NCBI RefSeq assembly: GCF_900114115.1
Contig: NZ_FORX01000021.1
Span: forward strand, 1 to 64,000
DNA from: Desulfomicrobium apsheronum
GTDB lineage: Bacteria > Desulfobacterota > Desulfovibrionia > Desulfovibrionales > Desulfomicrobiaceae
Direction: 5' to 3'
DNA length: 64,000 nucleotides
Shown here piece after piece: positions 51,016 through 59,179 of the stretch. Below the pieces are notes generated by a model. That model made no database searches and was not told the DNA's origin. It saw only the letters and a list, made by a program, of their open reading frames with translations. Positions within the stretch are counted from its first letter, which is position 1, and every line of letters begins with the position of its first letter. Position numbers and translations under genes: made by a program.

Positions 51016-52458
51016 ATGAACTCGCAAAAAAATCGGCCGGGGCTTCAGCCTCAAGTTGGAGGAATCGTTGGCGAGAGCGGCTCGGAAGATCCTGCCGCAC
51101 CAAAAACAGCATTGACCTCTCGGTCCGAGGCGAAGGGCAAGGCTGGCGCGGCTTATGGATTTGTGGGGGAGTTGCGTGATCTCGATTCCAAGGATCAGTT
51201 CGTGGCCAATAGTCTGCTGATTGCCGCCATACTCTTGTTTGTTGTCGTTGTTTCGTGGGCCGCGTACGCTCCGCTCGATGAAACGGTAAGGGGTTTTGGC
51301 AAAGTCATTCCGTCATCCGATATAAAGCGTGTCCAAAATTTCGAGGGAGGAATAGTCAAGGAAATACTGGTCCGTGAAGGGGAGCTGGTCTCAAAGGGAC
51401 AACTGCTCATCCTGCTGAATCAGATTCAGATGGGATCCAGATTTCGGGAACAGCACTCGGGCTACCTTGATTCCATTCTCGCCATCGCCCGATTGGAGGC
51501 TGAGCTTAATGCGAGGGAGGACATGGATTTTCCCGAAGAGATCCTGAATCAAAAGCCGCATCTCGTCGAGAATCAGCGTCGGCTTTTGCGTTCGCGAAAT
51601 GACAGTCGCCGGAGCGCGTTGAGCGTGCTTGAGTGTGAGCGTGAGCAACGCGTCCAGGAGCTCAAGGAGCTCAGGAGTCGGCTTGATTTTCAGCTGAAAA
51701 CCCATGCTCTGCTCAAACAGGAAGTGGAGATGATTCGCGGCATGACAGCCAAAGGCGCGGCTTCGGACATGGATCTCTTGCGGGCGCAGCGCGAATTCTC
51801 CGATCTTTCCGGCCAGATTGCCGATACGCGTATAGCAATCCCCAAGGTGCTCGCGGCTGTCGAGGGGGCTAATCATCGCATCGAGGAGCAGAAGGGCAGA
51901 CAACGCTCCGCCATACTGGATGAACTCACCGCGATTCGCACGCAAATGGAAGGCGTGAGAGAGACCTTGCCCGCGCTGGAAGACAAAATGGACCGCACGA
52001 GTGTCAGGTCTCCGGTGGACGGCACGGTCAAGCGGGTTTTTGTGAGCACGATCGGCGAAGCAGTCGGTGCCGGCAAGGAGATGCTTGAAATCGTGCCGAG
52101 AGAAGATTCTCTGTTGATAGAGGCAAAAGTTTCGCCGCGAGATATCGCGTTTCTTTATTCCGGTCAGGCCGCCGATGTAAAAATCACGGCGTACGATTTT
52201 TCGATCTTCGGCAGCATGCCGGGCATCGTGGAGCATATAAGCGCCGATGCCATCACGGACGAGCAGCAAAAACAGAGTTATTACCTCATCAAGGTAAGAA
52301 CGCATAAAGCATCCTTGAAAGGACGTGCTGGCGAAGAACTCCCGATCATACCAGGTATGGTTGCGGAGGTGGACGTACTCACCGGAAAGAAGACCGTGTT
52401 GGAATATATTCTGAAACCTATCCTCAAAACTGCACAAAGCTCGTTACTGGAGAGGTGA
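51016..52458 (+). CDS. HlyD/LapC-type periplasmic adaptor of type I secretion
   Basis: The ~480-aa protein has a cytoplasmic N-tail (~1-64), one TM helix (~65-86), a barrel-sandwich half ('GFGKVIPSSDIKRVQNFEGGIVKEILVREGELVSKGQ'), a long helical hairpin (~180-320), the second half 'VRSPVDGTVKRVFVSTIGEAVGAGKEMLEIVP' and a C-terminal beta domain. These are features of HlyD adaptors that bridge an ABC exporter and TolC. Neither partner is in the window, so it is an orphan. ATG 51016 is preferred (AAGGGAG); ATG 50998 is possible. Confidence 0.92.
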   Translation: MNSQKNRPGLQPQVGGIVGESGSEDPAAPKTALTSRSEAKGKAGAAYGFVGELRDLDSKDQFVANSLLIAAILLFVVVVSWAAYAPLDETVRGFGKVIPSSDIKRVQNFEGGIVKEILVREGELVSKGQLLILLNQIQMGSRFREQHSGYLDSILAIARLEAELNAREDMDFPEEILNQKPHLVENQRRLLRSRNDSRRSALSVLECEREQRVQELKELRSRLDFQLKTHALLKQEVEMIRGMTAKGAASDMDLLRAQREFSDLSGQIADTRIAIPKVLAAVEGANHRIEEQKGRQRSAILDELTAIRTQMEGVRETLPALEDKMDRTSVRSPVDGTVKRVFVSTIGEAVGAGKEMLEIVPREDSLLIEAKVSPRDIAFLYSGQAADVKITAYDFSIFGSMPGIVEHISADAITDEQQKQSYYLIKVRTHKASLKGRAGEELPIIPGMVAEVDVLTGKKTVLEYILKPILKTAQSSLLER

Positions 52459-52486
52459 TGGGACGTACTTATTACGGAGAAAGGGC

Positions 52487-53167
52487 ATGAAAAAAACGAT
52501 TCTCTTGGTTGAAGACGACCTCCTGTTGCGCAAGGGATTGAAAACCATGATTGAGATGCGGGGCGGATTCAGTATCGAAGCGGATACGGGCAGTGGAAAG
52601 GAGGCGCTGAGGCTTTTTGGAATGGTCCACCCGGATATTGTTTTGCTCGACCTGCGACTTCCCGACATCCCCGGCACGGAGGTACTGCGGCAGTTGAAAC
52701 AGGCGGCGCCGAAGGTTCCGGTTATCTTGCTGACCATTTGCGAAGAGAACGAACTGCTTTTTCAAGCTCTTGCCCTTGGCGCCAACGCCTATGTGCTCAA
52801 GGGGGCAGGGCCGGAAGAATTGTTCTTGGGGATTCATTATTCTCTTAAAAATGAGGTGTTTATAAGCCCAAAATTGGCCAAGATAATTGTCGATGATTAT
52901 CTCTTGGTCAACCAACATCGCAAATCCCTTCCTCCTCTGCACAATCTTACGGCACGGGAAAAGCAGATAGTGAGGCTTATTATTGACGGTAAAAAGAGCA
53001 AGGAGATTGCCGATATTCTTTTCATCAGCATCAAGACCGTGAATAAACACAGATCAAATATTCTCGTGAAACTCGGAATTCACAATCTTTCCGAGCTTCG
53101 CCAAAGAAAACTTTATGTATTGGATACTATAATTGATGAGAGTCAGAAGAAAAAATTAAAAAACTAA
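52487..53167 (+). CDS. NarL/FixJ-family response regulator
   Basis: The 226-aa regulator has a receiver domain (~3-120, phospho-acceptor Asp55 in 'DIVLLDLRLPD') and a LuxR-type HTH (~150-215; 'LTAREKQIVRLIIDGKKSKEIADILFISIKTVNKHRSNIL'). It follows the adaptor gene by 28 bases and is probably co-transcribed, so it may regulate the adaptor or its missing substrate. No kinase is adjacent. Confidence 0.94.
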   Translation: MKKTILLVEDDLLLRKGLKTMIEMRGGFSIEADTGSGKEALRLFGMVHPDIVLLDLRLPDIPGTEVLRQLKQAAPKVPVILLTICEENELLFQALALGANAYVLKGAGPEELFLGIHYSLKNEVFISPKLAKIIVDDYLLVNQHRKSLPPLHNLTAREKQIVRLIIDGKKSKEIADILFISIKTVNKHRSNILVKLGIHNLSELRQRKLYVLDTIIDESQKKKLKN

Positions 53168-53514
53168 CGCAGAAGAAAGTATGAAAAAATTTTTTATTCG
53201 CATAAAAGATTGTTTGTTCATGAAAATTTCAAAATTCCTCGTTTCATATTTTTAATAGTGAGCGTGGGATTTTTTATTTGCATCGCAAGATTTTTCATTA
53301 TCGCAAAAAAGTCGTCATCCCCTTGGAGAAGGGGATGACGACTTTTTAACTATTTGAAAAGAATGGATTTCGCGCCATTGTTCTACATGGCCCGCCTACC
53401 CATGCTGGGCATACGTTCGAGGGGATGGCTCTCAGGTTTTTTCGCTACTTTTTTGCAGCACGGTCTTGGTATGCCTTTTGTCGGGTCGTGTTTTTTGTGT
53501 CGGATTCAGGGCGG
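53168..53514. other. Spacer with repeat hairpin and no supported gene
   Basis: After the regulator stop there are ~140 bases of AT-rich DNA, the hairpin element, and then DNA rising in GC up to the convergent aminotransferase stop. No SD-led gene is convincing. Confidence 0.5.
53306..53347. repeat. REP-like hairpin related to the 50.8-kb element
   Basis: A perfect 19-bp inverted repeat (AAAAAGTCGTCATCCCCTT at 53306-53324, its complement at 53329-53347, loop GGAG). The left arm matches the left part of the 50776-50896 element, and the following 'AACTATTTGAAAAGAA' also matches it. It ends in TTTTT, so it can double as a terminator for the regulator gene. Confidence 0.75.
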
Positions 53515-54711
53515 CTATGCTTCCGCGTAGGCTTTCAAGGCGAGCAGGCCCTTGCGAATTTCGTCCGCGCCTATGCCCGAATAGGCAAGGCGTACGAAGC
53601 GCTGTTTCTCCCCGGGCAGAGGGCGGCCGAAGTGCAGGCGCGTGCAGAGCGAGACGCCCGTTCTGACCAGGACGTCCTCGGCGAAGGCCGCATAGTCGGC
53701 GCCGAAGCCCTTGCGCGCCATGAGTTCCGTGACTTCGGGAAAGAGGTAGAAGGTCGCTTCGGGCCTGGGACAACTCACGCCGGGCATGGAGTTCAGCAAA
53801 TCGACGGCAATGTCGCGCCGCTCCTTGAGGGTTTCAAGGATGGCTCTGGGACCGGACTGGTCGCCGGTCAGGCCTTCGAGGGCGCCGTGCTGGATGAAGT
53901 GGTTGGAGCAAGACTCGTCGTTGACGTTGAGCTTGGCGATGATGTCGATGACCGCCTTGGGCCCGATGGCGGCACCCAGGCGCCAGCCTGTCATGGCGAA
54001 CTTCTTGGAGAAGGTGTAGAGGATGATGCTGCGTGCCTGCATGCCTGGAATGGCGGCCAGCGAGGAGCTTTTTCCGCCGTAGCGGATGTCGAAATAGGCC
54101 TCGTCCAGAAGGACTGACAGGTTGTGGCGCATGGCCAGATAGGCCAGTCGTTCGCGCTCCTGCGGCGTGCATTCGGCCCCGAGCGGGTTTTGCAGGTCGT
54201 TGATGATGATGGCCTTGGTTCGCGGCGTGACGAGGCTCTCCAGGTAATCGAGGTCGATATGGAAACCCGCGTCGTCACGTACGTAGCGGTAGGGCACCGC
54301 AACCCCTCCGTGGTATTCGATCTGGGACTCGTAGATGGGGTAGCCCGGGTTGGGGTAGAGGACCTCCTCGCCAGGATTCATGCAGGCCATGATGAATTTG
54401 CCGATGACGGGCTTGCCGCCGGGCTGGATGGCCACATTCTCCATGGAGTAGTCCACTCCCCTGGCCGCGCTCACATCCCCGGCCAGGGCGTCGCGCAGTT
54501 CCGGGATGCCGGGGCTCGGGCAATAGCCGGTCTTCCCGGCGCGCATGGCCCCGCAGGCGGCGTCCATGACGTTTTGGGGCGTCGGGATGTTCATGTCGCC
54601 CAGATGGAAGGGAAAGACCTCGTGGCCGGCGGCCTTGTGGGCGGCGGCGCGGGCGGCCACGGCAAAGGCCGTCTCGGTGCCGAGTCGTGCGATTCTGTCT
54701 GCGATGCGCAT
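53515..54711 (-). CDS. Class I/II PLP-dependent aminotransferase (AspC-like)
   Basis: The 398-aa enzyme has fold-type I features: 'TGYCPSPGIPELRDALAGDV', 'YPNPGYPIYESQIEYHGGV', 'NDLQNPLGAECT' (NPLG in place of NPTG), 'LLDEAYFDIRYGG' and PLP Lys236 in 'YTFSKKFAMTGWRLG', then 'R-AYSG' near the end. Amino-donor specificity (Asp, Ala or aromatic) is unclear. ATG 54711 has GAGG upstream; the longer frame to 54828 reads through a remnant gene. The upstream remnant on the same strand may have been its operon partner. Confidence 0.92.
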   Translation of the reverse strand: MRIADRIARLGTETAFAVAARAAAHKAAGHEVFPFHLGDMNIPTPQNVMDAACGAMRAGKTGYCPSPGIPELRDALAGDVSAARGVDYSMENVAIQPGGKPVIGKFIMACMNPGEEVLYPNPGYPIYESQIEYHGGVAVPYRYVRDDAGFHIDLDYLESLVTPRTKAIIINDLQNPLGAECTPQERERLAYLAMRHNLSVLLDEAYFDIRYGGKSSSLAAIPGMQARSIILYTFSKKFAMTGWRLGAAIGPKAVIDIIAKLNVNDESCSNHFIQHGALEGLTGDQSGPRAILETLKERRDIAVDLLNSMPGVSCPRPEATFYLFPEVTELMARKGFGADYAAFAEDVLVRTGVSLCTRLHFGRPLPGEKQRFVRLAYSGIGADEIRKGLLALKAYAEA

Positions 54712-54719
54712 GGATGACC

Positions 54720-55034
54720 TCACTTGAGTTTGAAAATTGCTGATTCGATGAAACGCCAGGCAACCGGATAGTCCTCGGCGTGCATGAGCCGGGTGATCTC
54801 GTCTTCGATGCTGTCCAGCATGGTTCACACGGCATTGCTCAGGCGCGCATTGGCCTTGAAGGTGCGCCTGATGTCCCCGTGAGCAGGCGAAGTGTCCGAT
54901 GTCAGATAATCGTTGTACCCGTATCGTCGGAGGTAATGGAGGAGCTTCACGTATTCAAGGTATTGTTTGGTGTCGCAGAAGCAATCCAAGTTCCCCCTGC
55001 CATTTTTATAATATTGGCAAAATCGCTGTCTTCT
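54720..55034 (-). pseudogene. C-terminal remnant of a TIM-barrel sugar isomerase/epimerase with in-frame TGA
   Basis: In one minus-strand frame, open from 55034, the translation reads 'DCFCDTKQYLEYVKLLHYLRRYGY', 'NDYLTSDTSPAHGDIRRTFKANARLSNAV', then TGA (at the position where relatives have Trp) and, in the same frame, 'TMLDSIEDEITRLMHAEDYPVAWRFIESAIFKLK' to a stop at 54720. This looks like the C-terminus of a xylose-isomerase-like sugar phosphate isomerase. The 5' two-thirds is missing and no ATG with SD leads it. It lies eight bases before the aminotransferase start. Confidence 0.6.
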
Positions 55035-55193
55035 TCAATAAAAAGCGCATATTATTCTTTTAAAAATAAGTATTTACCCTGATTGTGGGTCGAGGATTTT
55101 CTCTGCACTGTCACGACGCAAACACGGGATGGAATCGTCTTTCCCGTCATGTCTATCAGGCCACACTGTGCGTCCGTGCGCGCAGGATTGGTG

Positions 55194-55811
55194 ATGAGTC
55201 CTGTCATGACCGTCTATGCGTTGAAATCCAAGTTTCAGAATATGCTCCGCCCCGCCTGCCGATTTCTGGCGGATAATGGTGTTACGGCAAATCAGGTCAC
55301 TGTCTCGGCCACGATCTTGTCTGCTGCGGCGGGCAGTCTTGTCTGGCTTTCCGCCGGGGCAAGATGGACCCTTGCGGTCTTGCCGTGCGCTTTGTTCGTG
55401 CGGATGGCTTTCAATGCGCTGGATGGGATGCTGGCGCGGGAGCACGGAATGCGGTCCGATGTGGGCGCCATGCTGAACGAATTGGGCGACGTGGTCTCCG
55501 ACGCGGCGCTGTATCTGCCCCTGACTGTGGTGCCGGGATGCTCCGCGCCGTTGGTCGTGATGGCTGTGGTGCTGGGGACGCTCAGCGAGATGGTCGGGAT
55601 TCTCGGTGTCCAGTTTGGGGGCGGTCGGCGATATGACGGCCCCATGGGCAAGAGTGATCGTGCCGCGGCCTTTGGCCTGCTCTCGCTGGCCTTTGCGAGC
55701 GGGGCGCCGCGAGAGACCTGGCCTCATGCTGTTATGATCGGGATTGTCATGCTGCTGGTCGTCACGATTTTCCGGAGGGCCGGGAAGGCTTTGCAGGGAG
55801 GAGCGGCATGA
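55194..55811 (+). CDS. ynbA: YnbA-like CDP-alcohol phosphatidyltransferase
   Basis: The ~205-aa inner-membrane protein has ~6 TM helices and the variant CDP-alcohol motif 'NALDGMLAREHGMRSDVGAMLNELGDVVSD'-type (55404-55500): the family's first and third Asp read Asn. I recall the same Asn changes in E. coli YnbA, so they are a subfamily trait, not damage. It should join a CDP-activated lipid to an alcohol, but substrates are unknown. ATG 55194 is a likely start; ATG 55206 is also possible. First gene of the operon, overlapping the next by four bases. Confidence 0.85.
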   Translation: MSPVMTVYALKSKFQNMLRPACRFLADNGVTANQVTVSATILSAAAGSLVWLSAGARWTLAVLPCALFVRMAFNALDGMLAREHGMRSDVGAMLNELGDVVSDAALYLPLTVVPGCSAPLVVMAVVLGTLSEMVGILGVQFGGGRRYDGPMGKSDRAAAFGLLSLAFASGAPRETWPHAVMIGIVMLLVVTIFRRAGKALQGGAA

Positions 55812-56755
55812 TCGCGCTTCACGCGTTGCCGCCTTCCAGACTCTTCATGATCTCCACACTTGCCGTCCTGGCCGTGGTCACCCTTGGTGTGGCCCTGAAG
55901 GAGGTACATCGCTCCGGCCAAGACAGGCAACGCAGCGAAGTGCTGGTGCGCACGAGAACATGGTGGCTCATCGTGCTTCCGCTGTTCGGAACCCTGTCCG
56001 CCTCACGGGGTGCCGCGATCAGCTTTTTCTGCATCGTGTTCTATCTGGCATTCAAAGAGTACCTCACGTTCATTCCTACCAGAAGGGCCGACCACAGAGT
56101 CCTGTTCTGGGCTTACCTCGCCATACCGATCCAGTATTATTTTGCCTATATCTCTTGGTACGGGATGTTTATAATCTTCATTCCGGTCTACTGCTTCCTG
56201 CTGCTCCCCGTCAGGATGTTGCTACGCGGGGATACGCAAGGGTTTCTCAAGGCCGTGGGAACGCTGCATTGGGGCCTCATGACCACGGTGTTCAGTCTGA
56301 GCCATGCGGCCTTTCTGCTTACCCTTCGCGGCGAGGATGTGGAGGGCGACTACGGAGTCAGTCTGGTTCTGCTCCTCGTCATTCTGACGGAAGCCAATGA
56401 TATCGCTCAGTTCTGCTGGGGCAAGGGGTTTGGTCACGCCAAGGTGGTGCCTTCGGTCAGTCCGAACAAAACATGGGCGGGTCTGGCCGGCGGAGTGGCC
56501 ACCACGGCCCTGCTGGCGGGCCTGGTCGGACCATATCTCACCCCAATGACCGTATCGCAGGCGCTGCTGGCGGGGGTGCTGATCGGCATTTCCGGTTTTT
56601 TCGGGGACATCTGCGTCTCGGCGATCAAGCGCGACATCGGCATAAAAGACACGGGGAACATGTTGCCCGGTCATGGCGGCATTCTGGACCGGGTGGACAG
56701 CCTGACGTTCACGGCCCCGGTCTTCTTCCATTTCATCTACTACACGTATCACTGA
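55808..56755 (+). CDS. ynbB: YnbB-like phosphatidate cytidylyltransferase (CdsA paralogue)
   Basis: The 315-aa polytopic protein has ~8 TM helices and the CDP-diglyceride synthase signature near its end: 'SPNKTWAGLAGGVATTALLAG', 'ISGFFGDICVSAIKRDIGIKDTGNMLPGHGGILDRVDSLTFTAPVFF'. It makes CDP-diacylglycerol from phosphatidate and CTP. E. coli YnbB has been described as a CdsA paralogue connected with the glycolipid MPIase, as I recall. Here it feeds the YnbA-like enzyme directly before it. Confidence 0.92.
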   Translation: MIALHALPPSRLFMISTLAVLAVVTLGVALKEVHRSGQDRQRSEVLVRTRTWWLIVLPLFGTLSASRGAAISFFCIVFYLAFKEYLTFIPTRRADHRVLFWAYLAIPIQYYFAYISWYGMFIIFIPVYCFLLLPVRMLLRGDTQGFLKAVGTLHWGLMTTVFSLSHAAFLLTLRGEDVEGDYGVSLVLLLVILTEANDIAQFCWGKGFGHAKVVPSVSPNKTWAGLAGGVATTALLAGLVGPYLTPMTVSQALLAGVLIGISGFFGDICVSAIKRDIGIKDTGNMLPGHGGILDRVDSLTFTAPVFFHFIYYTYH

Positions 56756-56758
56756 GAC

Positions 56759-57400
56759 ATGAAAGGCATTCTCAGATTGCTTTGGTTCACCCTGTTCGCC
56801 AGGCCCCTGATTTTTTTGATCATGGGGGTGAACGTCAGAAACCGCCAGGGCCTCGGCACAACTTCTCCGTCCATCGTGGTCGCAAATCACAACAGCCACC
56901 TCGACGCTCTGGTCCTCATGTCGATGTTCCCCCTGTCCAGTCTGAGAAAAGTGCGTCCGGTGGCCGCGCAGGACTATTTCCTGAGAAACAGGTGGCTGGC
57001 TTGGTTCGCCCTGAACGTCATCGGCATCATTCCCTTCATGCGCTTGGCCGAGGGGCGCAGGGATGATCCCCTTGCCGCCTGCTCAGCGGCGCTGACAGGC
57101 GGGGAGACTCTTATTTTCTTTCCCGAGGGCAGCAGGGGGGAGCCGGAGCGCATGGGCGAATTCAGGACCGGGATTGCGCACCTGGCCAGACGGCACCCGA
57201 ATACACCTGTAATCCCCGTCTTTCTGCAGGGGATCGGTAAATCACTGCCCAGGGGCGAATGGGTTCTGGTTCCTGTCATTTGTGACGTTGTCGTCGGAGC
57301 CGCGTTGCATTGGGACGGGTGTCGCAAGAGTTTCATGAAACGTCTCGCGGACAGCTTCGAAAGGTTGGCGTCGACAGTGAGCCGCCATGGTGTCGACTGA
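56759..57400 (+). CDS. PlsC-like 1-acylglycerol-3-phosphate acyltransferase
   Basis: The 213-aa acyltransferase has a TM segment (~5-25), the HX4D motif in 'VANHNSHLDALVL' and 'FFPEGSRGEPERMGEF'. It should acylate lysophosphatidate or a related lysolipid, supplying phosphatidate to the cytidylyltransferase three bases upstream. This gene is an insertion relative to the four-gene E. coli ynb layout. Confidence 0.9.
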   Translation: MKGILRLLWFTLFARPLIFLIMGVNVRNRQGLGTTSPSIVVANHNSHLDALVLMSMFPLSSLRKVRPVAAQDYFLRNRWLAWFALNVIGIIPFMRLAEGRRDDPLAACSAALTGGETLIFFPEGSRGEPERMGEFRTGIAHLARRHPNTPVIPVFLQGIGKSLPRGEWVLVPVICDVVVGAALHWDGCRKSFMKRLADSFERLASTVSRHGVD

Positions 57401-57442
57401 GGCCTGGCCGGTAGCGGGCACAACAGATTCGGGAGGAGCATT

Positions 57443-59179
57443 ATGGAATGGATCGAATCCGAAGGAACATTCTCCAGCTGGGATGGCGCTAAGTTGTTCT
57501 ATCGCAGCTGGCGTTCGTCAGAGACGACTGACAGGGCGCTGATCTTCCTGCATCGCGGCCATGAGCACTCCGGGCGTCTGGCCCGTGCGGTGCAGGAACT
57601 GGGGCTGGGCGATTTCAGCGCCTTTTGCTGGGACTTACGGGGGCATGGCCGATCACCGGGAGACCGGGGACACGCAGAGAACTACTACGATTTGGTCAGA
57701 GACTTGGATGCGTTTGTCCGTTTCGTTTGTGTCGAACATGGCATTTCGGCCGAAAATATCGTCATCGCGGCCAACAGCGTGGGCGCGGTCACGGCCTGTG
57801 CCTGGGTGCACGACTTCGCGCCGCGAATTCGGGCCCTGGTCCTGCTCGCCCCAGCTTTCCGCATCAGGCTATATGTCCCCATGGCCATGCCGCTGCTGCG
57901 CATGCTTCTCAAATTTAAGGAGAAGGCCTTTGTCAGCAGCTACGTGAGCGCGGCCATGCTGACTCACGACTCCGAGCAGCGGCGTCTCTATCGAACAGAC
58001 CCTCTGATCACGCGTCGCATCTCCGTCAATGTCCTTGTGGAGATGCACGACACGGCCGGTCGGATCATGGACGATGCCGCCGCCATCACCACGCCGACGC
58101 TGATTCTCGCGGCGGGGTCGGACTGCGTCGTCGAAGCCGAGGCCCAGAGAAAATTCTACAGAAATCTCGGGGCGACCCGGAAGGAAATGCACGAGTATCC
58201 CGGCTTCCATCATGCCCTGCTTCACGAGGCGGGCCGGGATTGCATCATGGAGGATATCCGCGAGTTCGTCATCCGGTCCTTCACGGAGGATGTGGACCGC
58301 TCGCTTCTGCTGAACGCACACAAGGGTGGCGCCATGCGCGTGGAGTATGACCTGCTCCGGCAGTCCACGTCAGCTCTAAGGACAGCGTTCTTTTCTATGC
58401 AAAAATATGCGTTGCGGGCGCTGGGCAGGCTGAGCCGCGGAATCGCGATCGGTCTGGAGACCGGTTTCGATTCGGGGAGAAGTCTTGATTACGTGTATGA
58501 AGACAGCGCCCGTGGCCTCGGCCGCATAGGCCGGGCCATCGACCGCGCCTACCTCGACGCCATCGGCTGGAAAGGCATCCGCATGCGCCGCCGCCATCTG
58601 GAAAAACAGCTTCACGTAGTGATGGACAATCTTGAAGCCGCTGCGTCCCAGGTCACGCTTTTGGATGTTGCAACAGGCTGCGGCCGCTATGTCCTGAGCG
58701 TCCTCAAGGCGCGGAAGGGCGAAGTCGATGCGACTTTGCGGGATTGGGACGACGGAAATTTGGAGCAGGGCCGGGCGCTGGCTTCAAGCCTCGGTCTCGG
58801 TCGCACGCATTTTGAACGGGCCGACGCCTTTGATCCAGAGTCGATCCGGGCGGTCAGTCCGCGTCCCAATGTTGTCATCGTGTCCGGCCTTTACGAATTG
58901 TTTCCTGACAATGACCTGGTTCTCGCTTCCCTTACGGCCATCGGCGAGGTGACCGAGCCGGGCGGGTACCTCATCTATACGGGGCAGCCCTGGCATCCAC
59001 AGCTCGAGGTCATCGCCAGGGTCCTGCCCAATCGTGACGGCGCGTCATGGATCATGCGCCGCCGTTCCCAGGCGGAACTGGACGAGATGGTCAGGTCGGC
59101 CGGATTCGAGAAAATCGGTATGGAGATCGACCCATGGGGAATATTCACCGTCTCGACGGCGCGTCGCGCCAGGGACTGA
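57443..59179 (+). CDS. ynbC: YnbC-like alpha/beta hydrolase fused to a SAM methyltransferase
   Basis: The 578-aa fusion has an N-terminal alpha/beta hydrolase (~20-290; 'LIFLHRGHEHSGR', 'CWDLRGHGRSPGDRGHAENYYDLV', nucleophile in 'IAANSVGAVTA', late His in 'YPGFHHALLHE') and a C-terminal class I methyltransferase (~330-575; 'LLDVATGCGRYVLSVLKARKG'). The pairing matches YnbC. Lipid deacylation and headgroup methylation are plausible together, but unproven. The last 46 bases overlap the next gene in another frame. SD GGGAGGAG. Confidence 0.92.
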   Translation: MEWIESEGTFSSWDGAKLFYRSWRSSETTDRALIFLHRGHEHSGRLARAVQELGLGDFSAFCWDLRGHGRSPGDRGHAENYYDLVRDLDAFVRFVCVEHGISAENIVIAANSVGAVTACAWVHDFAPRIRALVLLAPAFRIRLYVPMAMPLLRMLLKFKEKAFVSSYVSAAMLTHDSEQRRLYRTDPLITRRISVNVLVEMHDTAGRIMDDAAAITTPTLILAAGSDCVVEAEAQRKFYRNLGATRKEMHEYPGFHHALLHEAGRDCIMEDIREFVIRSFTEDVDRSLLLNAHKGGAMRVEYDLLRQSTSALRTAFFSMQKYALRALGRLSRGIAIGLETGFDSGRSLDYVYEDSARGLGRIGRAIDRAYLDAIGWKGIRMRRRHLEKQLHVVMDNLEAAASQVTLLDVATGCGRYVLSVLKARKGEVDATLRDWDDGNLEQGRALASSLGLGRTHFERADAFDPESIRAVSPRPNVVIVSGLYELFPDNDLVLASLTAIGEVTEPGGYLIYTGQPWHPQLEVIARVLPNRDGASWIMRRRSQAELDEMVRSAGFEKIGMEIDPWGIFTVSTARRARD

